A stretch of DNA of 64,000 nt from Neoscytalidium dimidiatum (taxonomy: Eukaryota > Ascomycota > Dothideomycetes > Botryosphaeriales > Botryosphaeriaceae): positions 2,852,001-2,916,000 of the forward strand of contig CM074697.1 in assembly GCA_037367355.1 (NCBI GenBank), read 5' to 3'. Below the pieces are notes generated by a model. The model did no database searches, was not told where the DNA came from, and saw only the letters and a program-made list of their open reading frames with translations. Each line of letters opens with the position of its first letter. Positions within the stretch are counted from its first letter, which is position 1. The position numbers and the translations under genes were made by a program. Below, one piece after another: positions 49,176 to 61,048 of the stretch.

Positions 49176-49566
49176 CCGGCCGGCTTGCTTGCTACCTGCG
49201 GGACATGCTGTAGCGCGGCGTGATGTTCTCGGCCGCAGCCGCGGGAGCGGATAGTTATGGGCGAAGAGAGACAGCTTGAAAGCCGGGAACGCTTAAGACA
49301 AGCAGTGTGGCGGCTATTTTCACGGCAGCGGCATGGATGGTGAAGCCGCAGGAGGGCTCGGAGGCAGTGGAGGAGAACAATGGACGAGAAGGCGACGGAT
49401 TCAGTTGGAGCTCGGCCCACGTTTGCTCCGGCGCATGTCGTCAACGAAAAGCAGCATCTGCCGTCTTACCCTCACCGCCTTCGCCGCCGCTATTTTCCGG
49501 CGCCGGCCTATTTCTCTACTCTAGCAAAGACAAAGCCGACAACTTTCTGCATCACCGCCGACCGTC
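49176..49566. promoter_or_regulatory. Divergent promoter region between pan5 and lrp1
   Basis: The start codons are 392 bases apart (542 if the inner pan5 ATG is used). The region is GC-rich without an assigned site. Confidence 0.5.
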
Positions 49567-50485
49567 ATGGACACTGCCGAGCTGCTGCCGCAGGTCGAGG
49601 CTCTAGCCGAAAATATTGACGACCTAGAAGAGGCCCTTGGTCCGCTGCTCCAGGCTGCTTTGTCAGCTCACGCAAGCAAGCTCCCGCTGCTCGATAGAGC
49701 GAAGCTCTACACCTTGGTCACTTACGCCATAGAATCGATTCTTTTTTGTGAGTTGCATACCCTTCTCAGAGCCGACGCATTCTTTCTAATCTTGTCGCGC
49801 AGCATACCTTAGCCTCAACGGCGTCAAGGCCAAAGAGCACGCTGTATTCACCGAGCTCTCCCGCGTTCGCCGGTACTTCCAGAAGATAAAGCAGGTCGAA
49901 GAGGCCCCCATCAAGCCTAACCAATCGCTTGATAAGGCTGCCGCAAACAGGTTCATTAAAGCTGGTCTCGCAGGCAATGATCAATATGACAAGGAGCGTG
50001 CCTTGCGCCAAGCCAAGGAACGTGCTGCAGCTTCAATTAAGCTGGATCAGTTGAACAGGAAGCGAAAGTCAGAGCGGACTGAAGAGAGCAAGGTGCCGGA
50101 ATCTTCCGATTCGTCAAGCTCCGAGTCAGTGGAGGAGCAAGAGACGGAAGGCCCCAAACCCAAGAAGAGCAAGCGCGCAAAGGCTTCCGATACGTGGAGC
50201 GCTGATGCGCCAGGAAAAAAGAACAAGAAGAGATCCAAGAACAGCAGCAAGGAAATTAACGCTGAAGGAGGGGAAATGGAGGCTGAAGAAGCTGAAGCGG
50301 ACGAAGATGGCGAGAACATCGAAGACGTCGATAAGGCGAGCGATACTCGGAGGCAAAAGTCTAATTATGTGCCGCTCGGTCATAAAGCTGCATTTCAAGC
50401 TCTATTGAAGGGTCCGATACCGAAGAGGGAGGAAGCCCAAAGTGGTAAGAGGAAAGGCAAGGGGAGGAAGAAGTCAAAGGCGTGA
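49567..50485 (+). CDS. lrp1: LRP1/C1D family exosome cofactor
   Basis: Nuclear exosome-associated protein (yeast Lrp1/Rrp47, human C1D) that binds Rrp6 and helps process stable RNAs. Exons are 49567-49747 and 49803-50485 (GTGAGT donor, GCGCAG acceptor), giving 287 residues. The N-terminal Sas10/C1D helical domain includes VEALAENIDDLEEALGPLLQ, KLYTLVTYAIESILFSYLSL and FTELSRVRRYFQKIKQVEEA. The C-terminal half is lysine/glutamate/serine-rich and ends in a basic GKRKGKGRKKSKA tail, suited to RNA binding and nuclear import. Confidence 0.9.
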
Positions 50486-50877
50486 AAGATGGTCTTCTTT
50501 CATACAAACTGAAAGCTTTTCCATTTTTTGATTTGCTTGCATAGCTTTGGCGCGTCGGCGTTCCATGGGACGGGGAAGAACCGTATACCAAAACGTTTCT
50601 AGAAGAACGTCGTTACTATGGCATGATCATCGGGATTTCAATGTAGTCCCCTTTTACGGAAGATGGGGTGGGAAAGTGATTTACCACATGGGGTTCTTTA
50701 GTGCTCTTGTTATCGCGAAGCACAACAAGTTTCCCGATCACACCGCCATTCGAAGTATGCTTACATATTTAGCCTCAAAACAATCCGTGCGCGTTCATAT
50801 TCAAGCATAAACTTCTTCGAATTCTCGCAGCAAGACCGGGCACACTACAAATTAAAGAATGTAAGAAATCCGCGGTG

Positions 50878-50922
<45 letters not shown>

Positions 50923-51901
50923 CATGAGCAAGTCAGCCGAGATATGCTGCAAAGTTGCATGAGCTCCAAGGAGGTGTAAAGCAACGCAAGTCTACCTGCA
51001 TTCCCATCTCCAACCCGGGGCTCTCTCGTGACTATGTCAAAATTACCCTATTTAGGTGAACCGGATTACCTTTCTCAGACTTGAACTATCTAATTTCGAT
51101 ATCTTATTCCTCGGTCCAGCGCCCTATTACTTCGATCTTCTTCAAAAACATCGTATCCTGCTTGCGAAGTGCCATGCCGGTCCTTTCTTATTGCTAAATG
51201 AAGAGTAAGAGGCCTTCGTTAAAGATATATTGGCATTGCTAGGCAAAGCTAAGACAAAGCTGGGAGCGCTACTTAAGTAGTTTAAGGGTTACCCGAATTT
51301 CCTCCGGCTTAATACGTTGCACTTAGACTTCACGTAGCAAAAGGTAGAAATGGTACTTCGTACTCTAAATCCCACGAACATCCGTATCTTAAAACACTAA
51401 GTATTCTAACTGCTAGAGTCCTCGAACTGGAGTAGCTGGCAACGAGAGTAACCCCGGACTTAAGCAGTTTCCAAATTTGGTAAGTACAACGGTGATAAGG
51501 TTGCTCCGCAACATATGATAATCCTCTGCCTTCTGCTCTCGTCTTGCAAGCAACCGAGCTCCTAATCCCAACGTAGTAAAGTCCTTTATCAAAAGAACGT
51601 CGGCGAGGTAGTGGACTCGGAGAGCCCAGCGGATGAGAATCTCGAGATCCTCATAGAGGCGGAGAGCTTCAGGATCAGAAATCTCTTCAATATCCGCAAG
51701 ATCATATGGATCGTAAAAGAATATCGCAGAGCATTAGGCCCGTGTTGAATAGAAATTTTGGATATTAGACTCACGCACATACTGACCTAGTCCTTTTAAG
51801 CGCTCCTCTAGTCTTAAATGGGCGAATGCCTTATCGTTTATTTCCAAAATTGCATCTATCCAGACCCGAAATTCTATCTATAATGGAGCGGCCGAAAGAG
51901 T
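50486..51901. other. AT-rich degraded region
   Basis: No intact gene. Frames between about 51000 and 51800 are broken by many stops and read as relics. The stretch probably contains an eroded repeat, but no transposase or reverse-transcriptase motif can be named. Confidence 0.45.
50878..50922 (+). repeat. TC and TA dinucleotide microsatellite
   Basis: About 14 TC units run straight into about 9 TA units. Confidence 0.95.
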
Positions 51902-52831
51902 CTATAGGCGAGGGGGTGGCATTAGCTCAACAGACTGAGATAATCTGCGCTTCCCTTTCTCCGTACGTGCTCGCTCGATGTTGCTCTCAGTTGCTGCTTC
52001 GAGCCGGAGACGAAGCGATTTTGCGCCATCGCTGTCGGAAACATGCTTATTGTCTGAATATATCACTGGTAACCTAGGCGGTGAAGCACTGGATGTTCGT
52101 CGCACGAGTACTTGTCGTTCATACGGTGGCGGCGGTGAATCGTGAGCTTCTTCCGGTTGCGCTCTTTCTTCAGCACTGAGAAGAACACAATCATCCCAAT
52201 CTAGGATAGTGGCTCCTACAAGCCCAAACATTGCGTCCAAGTCAAGCCTCGGTGCCTTGATGTTACCAGATAAGAGTTGAGATATGGACGTGAGGCCTTG
52301 GCGAGCGTAGTCACTAGCTTTTATATAGACGTTGAAGGTGTGGGCGCGAGATAGTGACTTTAATCCGAGCAATAGATCTTGTGATGTGCTATTGCTAGGT
52401 CTTATCTTTTTTATGTTCGGCGCGAGAACATAGCCGAGCTTGGCGAGGTGGAAAGATGCGGTCACTAGGCGACCAGTAGAAGAAAGCCTCGAATCGTCGA
52501 CGGCAGATGAAATGGATGGTATTCTAATGTGGGAGACGTCGATCGTCTCGTGGTGGAGAGAAGTGATCTCGCCGCCCGATAGCGCGACGTGCAGCGGAAG
52601 TACGAGAATTAGTTTATGACGACGGGGTGCCCCAGCACGCTGTAAGGATAGCGATAGCGCGAAACGTGTAAAAACACGTCCGTGTGTCGGATTAAAGTCG
52701 ATTATTAGAAAAATCCCGATGGTCTGCTTGTTGAATGACGACGTGGAGCCTATCGTGCAATCTTGATGCGTTTCCGCGTCCGTCCAGTGGACGAAGACGC
52801 GCTCATTTACGACGCGTTTGAAACTGGACAT
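51902..52831 (-). CDS. Hypothetical orphan protein
   Basis: Intact frame of 309 codons on the minus strand inside an otherwise broken region. The N-terminal part (SSFKRVVNERVFVHWTDAET) and the IIDFNPTHGRVFTRFALSL segment look like a folded, mixed alpha/beta domain. The C-terminal ~80 residues are charged and low in complexity, with a PPPPYERQ motif. No family is recognised. It is bordered by relics on one side and a tandem repeat on the other, so it may be a captured or element-borne gene. A spliced upstream exon is possible. Confidence 0.4.
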   Translation of the reverse strand: MSSFKRVVNERVFVHWTDAETHQDCTIGSTSSFNKQTIGIFLIIDFNPTHGRVFTRFALSLSLQRAGAPRRHKLILVLPLHVALSGGEITSLHHETIDVSHIRIPSISSAVDDSRLSSTGRLVTASFHLAKLGYVLAPNIKKIRPSNSTSQDLLLGLKSLSRAHTFNVYIKASDYARQGLTSISQLLSGNIKAPRLDLDAMFGLVGATILDWDDCVLLSAEERAQPEEAHDSPPPPYERQVLVRRTSSASPPRLPVIYSDNKHVSDSDGAKSLRLRLEAATESNIERARTEKGKRRLSQSVELMPPPRL

Positions 52832-52939
52832 TCCGTTACGACAGGATTCTATAAGATGTCAGCCGGGAATTAAGTGAAACCCTATGCCAGTCGGCATAGA
52901 AACCCGCCCACCCAGGCTTTTCGAGCAGCCTTGACTCCG

Positions 52940-53185
52940 TCGTGAATCGAAAGCGAGGAGAAACGCGCGAGACCATCCACTACAGGGTGCTCCTTAGGGG
53001 GGTACAAAGCAGAAGCAGACCCAAACCACTACAGGAACACCTAGAGGGCAGTACGACGCGAGCAGCTCCGGAGAGGGTAACGCACACTAGACCCGCCACT
53101 GCAGCACGCACTCGAGGGGAGTTCGAAGCGAAACGCCAGACCCAAGCCACTGCAAGGCGGCTGAGGGGGGTGCGAAGTATACGAG
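52940..53185 (+). repeat. Imperfect tandem repeat, about four units
   Basis: Units begin near 52971, 53018, 53090 and 53139 with GACC(C), continue CCACTRCAGG and end near GCGAARCGCCA. Unit length is about 48-72 bases and the units are only moderately similar. Confidence 0.65.
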
Positions 53186-53744
53186 ACTAAAGGCACGCCG
53201 AAAGTGAAGGTGCAAAAATGCAGAGAAGGGTAGACGTGATGGGAAGATTTAGAGTGGATAAAAAGATAGGGAGATGGATAGAGAGAAAGCGGGGCTCCGC
53301 GGAGAAAAGTTGAGTTGCTAGGCTAGGATTACTTATATAACCTTACGCACGGATCAAATGTCAGGCCCCCAGGACTCTGACCAGGAAGTGGATCGCCGGG
53401 TAGCCACCCAGCGGCCTCGACGTTAAAAGCGATTTCTTTTAAGAAGAAAAATAATATTAGAGCTATATAGATAGTATACCCTTTATATACTTTATATTAG
53501 TCGTCTACGTAACCTATAGTATATCCGCGCGACTCCGGGCGAGCCCCTTTCTCATCCAGGGATTCGCACTTAAAAACACTACTCTTTAAAGTCTCCCTGC
53601 TTGCTATACCAGACGTGCTCACATGTTTATACTATACTAGGTGCTATCTCTTATGAAACCGCGCCAGTATCCCCCATGTGTCATACCGCACTCCAGATTC
53701 TTTTGTGCGAGCTGCTATCAGCCACCCTCGTGCTGTTTGACTAT
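53186..53744. other. AT-rich intergenic sequence
   Basis: Strong AT/TA bias at 53430-53520 beside a GC-rich patch that includes GTCAGGCCCCCAGGACTCTG near 53359. The pattern suggests a mutated repeat edge. Confidence 0.45.
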
Positions 53745-54839
53745 TTACGCACTACGCTCAATAGTAGTTTCGTCGATGAGCTGCTGAAGAGCGTGGTGGA
53801 ATGTGCCATGGGAAGGCCGTCCGTTGGGCTGATTGGAAGCTTGCGGAGTGGACTCTTGACCAGACGGCTGAACCACGTTCATCTGCTGGGCCAGACGCTG
53901 CACAGCCAGGTAAGCAGCCTTTCTAATCTCCTCCATGGCCTCGGAGTTTGCCTCCCTCGCTACACTGTTCCAGTCTCTTTCAGCAGCAATCACCTCCTTA
54001 ACGTGTGTTATGTAAAACTCGTTGCTCCGGACCCATGCCTGGAACTGCATATTCTGGCCTTCATCGGCAGCACAGATACTACCTGGTATGCTCTTGAGGA
54101 ACTCCTGATGGCGGCTGCAGATCCCGTGTAGTGCAACCGCCATCTTCGTCCTTTCATCTAGCGCCTGGCGTAGCTTGCCGATCTCCTCATTTTGCGCAGC
54201 GATATTACTCTGTGCTTCGGCGATAGTGTTGTTGCGCTGGACCATGACCGCATTGAGGCGGGTAAGTTCAGCCGTGCGATTCTGTTCATGAATGGCAGCA
54301 CGCCGTGTTTGAGAGACTTGCTGGAGCAAGGCCTGGGAGATGCTGATGTCGCTCGCGCGAGGAACGCCGAATTCGCGGGGACCGGCTGCGAGGCGCCGTT
54401 CGTCCTCGCGACGACGTTCCGGCTCATAAACCGCCATGGACTGAGATGGCGGCAGACGCTGAAGGGAGCTGTGCTGCTGAAGTAAGCCACGGTAGGCTGA
54501 GTAGCTCCCGATACGCTGCTCAACCACAGTGTCCTGCTGGCGACGGTCGGAGATCAAGCGATGCTCGGCCTCGCGGCGATCACCATGCTCGTGAGGCCGG
54601 CCATCTTCACGCTGCCGCTGGACCGAAGAAGCTTGCTCCGGTGGGCGGCGTCTCGGCTGCAGACGACTGGGGTTGCTGTCATTGCGATGGTCGAATTTGC
54701 GAGGCGGAGGGGGTCGAAGAGGAAGGGAATAAGAGGGAAGTAGGTCATTGGAGCGCCGGTGATATTGGCTGTGGAGCTGAAAAGCGGTGGGCCGCTGCCT
54801 ACGAGGGTTGTGGTCTCCGTTTGAGTTGCTGCGGGTCAT
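53745..54839 (-). CDS. Hypothetical coiled-coil protein
   Basis: Uninterrupted frame of 364 codons. The first ~170 residues are arginine/proline/glutamine-rich and disordered. From about 185 to 240 there is a heptad-like stretch (VMVQRNNTIAEAQSNIAAQNEEIGK, shown only in part here), followed by a helical segment with a single pair of cysteines (HGICSRHQEFL and GSICAADEG). No known domain is recognised. Composition matches the neighbouring genes rather than the adjacent AT-rich relic, so it is probably real, but the function is unknown. Confidence 0.55.
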   Translation of the reverse strand: MTRSNSNGDHNPRRQRPTAFQLHSQYHRRSNDLLPSYSLPLRPPPPRKFDHRNDSNPSRLQPRRRPPEQASSVQRQREDGRPHEHGDRREAEHRLISDRRQQDTVVEQRIGSYSAYRGLLQQHSSLQRLPPSQSMAVYEPERRREDERRLAAGPREFGVPRASDISISQALLQQVSQTRRAAIHEQNRTAELTRLNAVMVQRNNTIAEAQSNIAAQNEEIGKLRQALDERTKMAVALHGICSRHQEFLKSIPGSICAADEGQNMQFQAWVRSNEFYITHVKEVIAAERDWNSVAREANSEAMEEIRKAAYLAVQRLAQQMNVVQPSGQESTPQASNQPNGRPSHGTFHHALQQLIDETTIERSA

Positions 54840-55568
54840 GATGCAGCGCTGGCTGAGAGGGAATTTAGTAAATCTTTTCCTTAAGCAGCAAGAGCATAAC
54901 AGGCGGATGTTACTTGCCTGGTCCTGAACTACTGTCGAGCGGATGGCGCTGTGGACAGGGACAGTGCTGAGTCAAGGTGCCAGTGCGGATGATGGAAGGA
55001 AGTTTTGGCGCAGAGTTCGTAAACTGTAGCTGTCGGAGCCTGGACGTCAATGCTTGTCAAAACGGGAAGTCGACATGCCCAAGCCATGCCGGTTTCCGCC
55101 GCTTGCTCACTTTGGAAAATCTGTTCACCGACTTGCCCTCTGCGTCCGCGGTGCTGCGCCTCAACCTCTCAATATTTCCACAAGTCCTCACCACAACAAA
55201 AAATCGAACATGTGAGCAATCCAGACATTCAAACAAATGCTATTTGCGATCTCTTGCCGTTTGCATGCGTTTGCATGCTGTGAGTACATTTTGATAATCA
55301 ATCATGTTTTCATTCCTCAGTACGAACGGGTCCAGGTAAAATATCTCGTCTGAAGTGTCAGCGCCGAACAAGTCATTTCATTGCCTTTTAAGCCCAATGG
55401 CGGAGCAAAGTCTATAATTATAAGCCTGCTCTATGCATCAAGCCAATATACTAGTTGAGGGAGCTGTCGTCACCTGAGGCACAGGCTTTCACAAGGGAAA
55501 ACTCCAAGATCAATAGCCACGTAGTCGCCTGATTCCAACATGCCATAGGCGCTTGGTAATAGCAGGGT
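54840..55568. other. Intergenic, no gene seen
   Basis: Lies between two minus-strand genes. It holds the promoter of the coiled-coil gene and the 3' end of the aquaporin transcript. Confidence 0.5.
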
Positions 55569-56836
55569 TCAACTTTGCATTCCCACCGCCCCTTCCTCAG
55601 CATCAGGACCTTTTTGGTAGCCGTCGTCTTCGAGGGAGTTGCTGGAGCCATTTTTGGGGCTGTTTGAGTACACCGACGCTGTCTGTCCTGCGGTCGACTG
55701 GAGACGAGCACGCGGCAAGCCATTACTCGAAGGACGTACAGTTGGAGCATATGCCGTCAGCGGAGGTGTTACGGGCGCCTGTGTATCAGTAGCACCATCA
55801 TAACCCGAGGCATTTGGGGCTCTGCGGTCAGTGTTGGGATCCTCATCCGGGCAGAAAACTTCTGCATCGGGTTTATTAAAGTCGGCGCCAGGATTAGCGG
55901 CCTCATACTCCAAGGCTTTGATCAAGCGGTAGAGCGCGACGGCAAGCAGAGCTCCCAGGGCAGGGCCCACCCAGTAGATCCAGTGGTAGCCGTTGAATGT
56001 TTTGAGAATTACGTCTGGACCGAAGGAGCGGGCAGGATTGAGACTCCCGCCGGTGAAATAAACGCCTAAAACGTCAGCATTTGGTTTTTTTTTTTTTTTT
56101 TTAAGAGGGACACGGCAGTCCGCATACCTGCAAGCTCTGCCATGAAGAGACACAAGCCAATTCCCACTGGGGCTAGGAAAGTGCCCTTATGCTTCTCTGC
56201 TGCAAGCATGAAAATAGTGAAGATGAGCTGAGCAGTGAGAAACATTTCAATGAACAGGCCGCGGACGATGGATGTTTCAGAACCGAGGGTGGTGCGAACA
56301 TTCAAAGGACCAGGGAAAAGGCAGGAGACAAGGCCGGCTGCAGCGATAGCGCCCACGATTTGCGTGAGGATGACGAGGAAGCCTCTCACCCATCCGACCG
56401 CACCGATCAGGCACAGACCCAGGGTCACCTTTAAAACGTGTCAACAATTGGTTCAGGACAAGACGAAAGGCGTACATACAGCTGGATTGAACAGTCCTCC
56501 AGAGATGCGAAAGAAGACCCAGACGTTGACAGCAAGGGAGAATCCGAAGGCCAGGCTTATGTACAAGAGCACAGGCACGTTTGGATACTGGTTGACGGAG
56601 CCATCGTCTATGGCGGCGCCGGCAGCGGCGGCATTGGCAACCTGGGTGGCAGCAAAGGCAAAGAACAAGAACAGAAAGGTGCCGGTGAACTCGCCGAGCA
56701 TGGCAATAATATGGTTCCGGATAGGTGTTGGCAGCCAGCTCAGGCCGTGAACGCGGCGGGGCGGGGGGCGTTCACTGGTCTTGACCCTCATGCCGGGCAG
56801 GACGATGGGGTTATCGGCAGGTCTGTTGATATTCAT
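55569..56836 (-). CDS. Aquaporin (MIP family water channel)
   Basis: Six-helix membrane channel, 384 residues. Exons are 56480-56836, 56128-56428 and 55569-56065. Both NPA boxes are intact: SGGLFNPA|V, with intron 1 placed directly after the first NPA, and GGSLNPARSFGPDV with the selectivity arginine in the second. The first helix is HIIAMLGEFTGTFLFLFFAF. The short loops and the NPA/NPAR pair fit orthodox (AQY-type) water channels rather than Fps1-like glycerol channels. The C-terminal ~110 residues are a serine/proline-rich cytoplasmic tail with possible phosphorylation sites. Intron 2 carries a run of A between the donor and the CTGAC branch. Substrate range cannot be settled from sequence. 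Confidence 0.95.
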
Positions 56837-58274
56837 GATGGGCTGGGATTCTAAGACGGCGGAACATGGTCAGCTAAATAGGCGCGAGTGAGACATAGAG
56901 TCTCACCAGGAACGCTCGTCGAATGCTTTCAGATAGGCGGATCGAGGAGACAGTATTCACAGGGCTGAAAGAACGAAGCTGACGCGGTGGGTAGGTGATT
57001 CAAAGGTAGAAATGGACTAGGAGTTGCGGAGGAGAGAAGGCGGGAGAGAGGGAGCGAGGACATGGTGGAGAGTGAATTGGCCATGCCGGCGGCAGTCGTC
57101 GAAAGAGAAGGAAGGCGGCACGGAGAGAGTCGTGAGCAGCAGCAGGCAGGAAGGCAGACAGGCAGGCAAGCAGGCACGGGGGCAGTGATGGTGTTGGCGC
57201 TGGCGAAGGACGGGCCCGGCGTGGAAGGCAGGAGGTCGCTCGAGTCAGGCCAAAACAGATGTTGCAACGGACGGGCGCGAGAAGCGAGCGCTGGAGCGAA
57301 AGGCGAGAGGGAGGGTGCCGATTCGGGGAGACGACGAGGTGGAAGCTCGGACACCAGGGCAACGTGTGGAGGTGCACTGGACGGGATCAGCGCGGAGGGT
57401 TCGGCGGGTGTGCGGGTGTGCAGGCTGCCCCCGGCTCCGCTGCAAGCATCCGCGCGATGATGCCATGGGAATGCAAGTCCCAGCGCGGTGCAGAGCTTGG
57501 CCTGCCTGCTGCCCGCCATCCGCGAGCCGTCATCCGCCGCCCGCTGCCCGCCGCCCGCCGCCCGCTGCCCGCTGTCCTGGAGAGACGTCACTGCAGCCCG
57601 CTCGCCGAGCTGCAGGGCGGCGCTGCAGAGCGACGGCGGACGCGGCGGGTGCCTGTGCTTCTGGACGCTTCGGTCGGACGGTAGCTGTCATGTGAATGCA
57701 CACGTAGTAAGGGCTGCGAGGGAGGCAGGCCAGGTGGTTGCTCGGCCGCGACGTCGCATGCGGCGGGCATCGGGCCTCTGCCTCTGACGGCTGTGCGCCC
57801 GCAGGCTCGCCCGCCGTGCTTGACGTGCTAGACTTGCAGCTGGCTGGGCCACGGCCTGCATCACCGCGACGAACCCCTGCGCGTACAGCGAACGCCTCAG
57901 GCCCGCCTGCCAGCAGCCCACACGCCTCCCACCACAGCTTCAAAGTTGCTGCTCTCAACCACTTGTGCTCCATCCCTCCCTCCCTCCCACCCTCAAGCCC
58001 GCCACCCGCCCTCGACCGCCCTCGACCCACCGACCCATCACCTGCCGCTGCTCGGCCCTTCTCGCCGCATCCCAGCCGCCTACCACACCACTGTGCCACT
58101 GCGCCCCGCCCACCACCTGCTCTGATCACCGTCCTCCCGGGGCCATCCTCCGCGCCCATAACACCGGACGTTCCCCAGATGTTCACCCGCCACTAATCTC
58201 TTCTCCCTCCTCCCAGCGGTCCTCCATCAACCCGCGGCGGGCTTCAAGCCTGTCGCACGAAACACCAGCCCACC
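56837..58274. promoter_or_regulatory. Divergent region between the aquaporin and PA-TM-RING genes
   Basis: Contains CT- and CCC-rich tracts before 58275 and a CCGCCCGCTGC near-repeat around 57537-57575. Frames here are shadows of GC-rich composition. It holds both promoters and leaders. Confidence 0.5.
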
Positions 58275-61048
58275 ATGCGCCCGCTCCGCCTGCTGCTGTC
58301 CTTGACCTCCTGCGTCCTCGCCATCACCCTCCTCCTCTACATCGCCATACCAGCCCCCGACGCCAGCCTCTCCTCCAGGCCCGACCTCCATCATAAGAAG
58401 AAGAGCAAGCTGCGCGCTCTATTCTCCTTCTCCGCGCCTTCGCTATTTCCGCCCTCTGCCATAATCAGCTTGACCGACGACAACTCCACCTTCTTCCTTG
58501 CCAGACCTGCTGCGTTTGGCCCTCCACTGCCGTCCAAAGGTCTCAGCGGCCAGCTCTGGACGGGCAGCGGCTTCGGTGGTGATACTCTGAGCCGCGGTGG
58601 ACTCGCCGCCGGTGCTGATGGGGAGCTCGGCTGCAGTGACGTACCGGGTTGGGATGAGAGACGCGGACGGTCATCTTCTCCCCCCCAGCTCGACACCATT
58701 TCGAGGAATGGCGTCAAAGCTCCTGCTGTAGACGCCGCCTCTAAGCCCGCCGGCTTCAGACGTAGCATCTTGAGCGGCTCCACCGGCGCAATTTCTGCCT
58801 CCAAGGCCAAGTCGAAGCCGTTGGACGACGATGGGACCGACGACCATTTCCATGACACCCTAACTGATACCTGGCTCCCCAAATCTAAAGCCCAGTCCTC
58901 GGGCAAGACCGCCTCCGAAGACAGCGACCATGCAGACATTCAGTCCTTGCAGGAGAGCGCTGAGATTGCTGGCAAGGTCGTCCTGCTCCGCCGCGGTGGC
59001 TGCGGATTCCTGGAGAAGGTTAAGTGGGCCCAGCGCAGGGGTGGTGTTGCCGTCATTGTCGGTGACGACATCCGCGGCGGGCCCTTGGTGACCATGTATG
59101 CCCGAGGCGACACCTCCAACATCACAATACCTGCTCTGTTCACTTCTCATACCACCGCTCATTTGCTATCCTCTCTTGTGCCCTCGGGAGGAATAATAGA
59201 TAACCTGCCCAGCGAAGATTCACTCAAGCTGGGCTTTGGAAAAGCGGGCAAGGCTTCCAAAGGACCCGTTGGTGGCCCAACCTTCACATCATCAGCAGCC
59301 GCGGACCCTACCGCATTTCGAGGAACAGGCAAGAAACCGTCGACTTCATCCACCGAGCAAGCGCATGTGGATGCAGCTAACCGAGAGGATACCAGCTGGA
59401 TCCACTCAATTTTTGCTCTTTTTGGTGCTGGTTCCAATAAACATCACACAGCAGAAGAAAGCAGGCGACCTCCTAGCAGTGGGAACATTGACTGGATTCT
59501 CGTTGAGGATTGGGACGACGAAGAACCTAAAAAGATAAAGACTGCAACGGCAGCCACTCAAAAGACCCGGCCCACTTCCCTAACCATCGCTGCAAAATCT
59601 TCCGATGACTTTGTCATTGGAGTGCAGGACTGGAGAGACCCCGATCTGCTGCCTCCAAAAACCGAGTCTTCGACAAGCAAGAATACCAACGCGCAATCAA
59701 CGGGGAAGCAATCCACCGGTGATATGTCCCCTTCTGGAGGTAACGCGCTACCGGGGAGTGGAGAGTATACTGGACTTGGCTCTGCAAACAGCAAATCCAA
59801 GCCTGCCCTTTCTGACAAACTGGAAGTGACCAAAGACAAGGGCCAAGGAAAGCAAGGCAATTGGTTCAGCAGGATGCTCTGGAACAAGCACTCTGCCTCC
59901 AAACCGAATGATCGATCCCCAACATCACCCTCCAAACCAAAACTCAGCGTCAAGAGCACGCCGACATCCACACAGATCGTCGCACAGAGTCAACAACCTG
60001 GCTCGAATCATGACCACGACAGGCACGATGGTCTCTGGGTGACACTCACACCCACAAGCATGTCTAACAGCCCATTCTTTGATACCCTTCTCGTTCTTGT
60101 CGTTAGCCCTTTGGTAACTTTGACTGTGGTCTACGCGCTTCTGCTTCTGCGATCTCGTATTCGCCGCCGTCGCTGGCGGGCCCCCAAGTCCGTGGTAGAA
60201 AGGTTACCGGTGCGTACATATCAGACTCTCAGTTCTGGCGACAGTTCAGCATCATCTAGCCCCATTGCTACGCCCGCAGCAGGGAGCCCACGGACACCTC
60301 TACTACAGTCTTCAAGTTCAGCTTCACGGAGCCGTCCAAGGAGCAGGACCGCTGGTGATGTACCCTCGAACAGCATCGGCCGCTCGACTAGTCCAGAGGA
60401 AAAGGCCGAAACCGGCCTTGCAGCTTGGAGAAGAAAATATGGCGGCCGTCAGAAAGAGTGTGTTGTTTGCCTCGAGGAATATGTAGACGGTGTAAGCAGG
60501 GTTATGAGCCTTCCTTGCGGTCACGAATTTCACGCCGAATGCATGTGAGTATTTCACCCTTCAGTCTGCCGCATTCATCTAGCTGACATTGCTGCAGCAC
60601 GCCCTGGCTGACTACGCGCCGTCGCACATGCCCTATATGCAAGGGCGATGTCGTTCGCAGCCTTGCGTCTTCATCTCAACCTCAAGCTTCAAGTTCCTAT
60701 TCATCTACGAATTCACATTCGCCTTCTCCTTTCCGTGGGTCCAGCACGCCGCTCCTTGGAACTCGCTCGCATTCCGGCGATGATGACGACTTTCAAGACG
60801 AAGCCGTCCAGGCGCGTGTCAGCTCGCCACCTGCCACGAGACCTATAAGTATTTCCAGTATGGAAAGCCTTGATGACCATGATCTTGAGCGCGGACGTCG
60901 CCGTGAAGATGAGGGTGGTATTGTTTCTTGGGCACGTGACGGAATACATGAGTTTCAGTCATGGGCTGGCAGCTTTTGGAGTAGCCGGAGCGCAAGAGGA
61001 AGAAGTGCAGAGAGACTCGACGATGAGGAATTCGACAGGAGTCGATGA
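58275..61048 (+). CDS. PA-TM-RING type E3 ubiquitin ligase
   Basis: Membrane ubiquitin ligase of the RNF13/GRAIL architecture, expected on endosomes, vacuole or Golgi. Exons are 58275-60544 and 60598-61048, giving 906 residues. A signal peptide or anchor (LRLLLSLTSCVLAITLLLYI) starts the protein. A protease-associated domain follows at about 230-310 (GKVVLLRRGGCGFLEKVKWA, VAVIVGDDIRGGPLVTMY). A long disordered, serine-rich lumenal spacer leads to the transmembrane helix at about 600-622 (LLVLVVSPLVTLTVVYALLL) and a basic stop-transfer. The RING-H2 finger begins near 729: CVVCLEEY, CGHEFHAEC and, after the intron, TCPICKGDV. The intron splits the isoleucine codon inside the RING. All eight metal ligands are present. 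Confidence 0.92.

Noticed and set aside
52940..53185. CRISPR-like array
   Set aside because: Units are degenerate and unequal with no clean repeat/spacer alternation, and the genome is eukaryotic.
53358..53628. Possible solo LTR starting TGTCAGGCCCCC and ending GCTCACA
   Set aside because: It has TG...CA ends, but the flanking five bases do not match as a target-site duplication and no second copy is present in the window.
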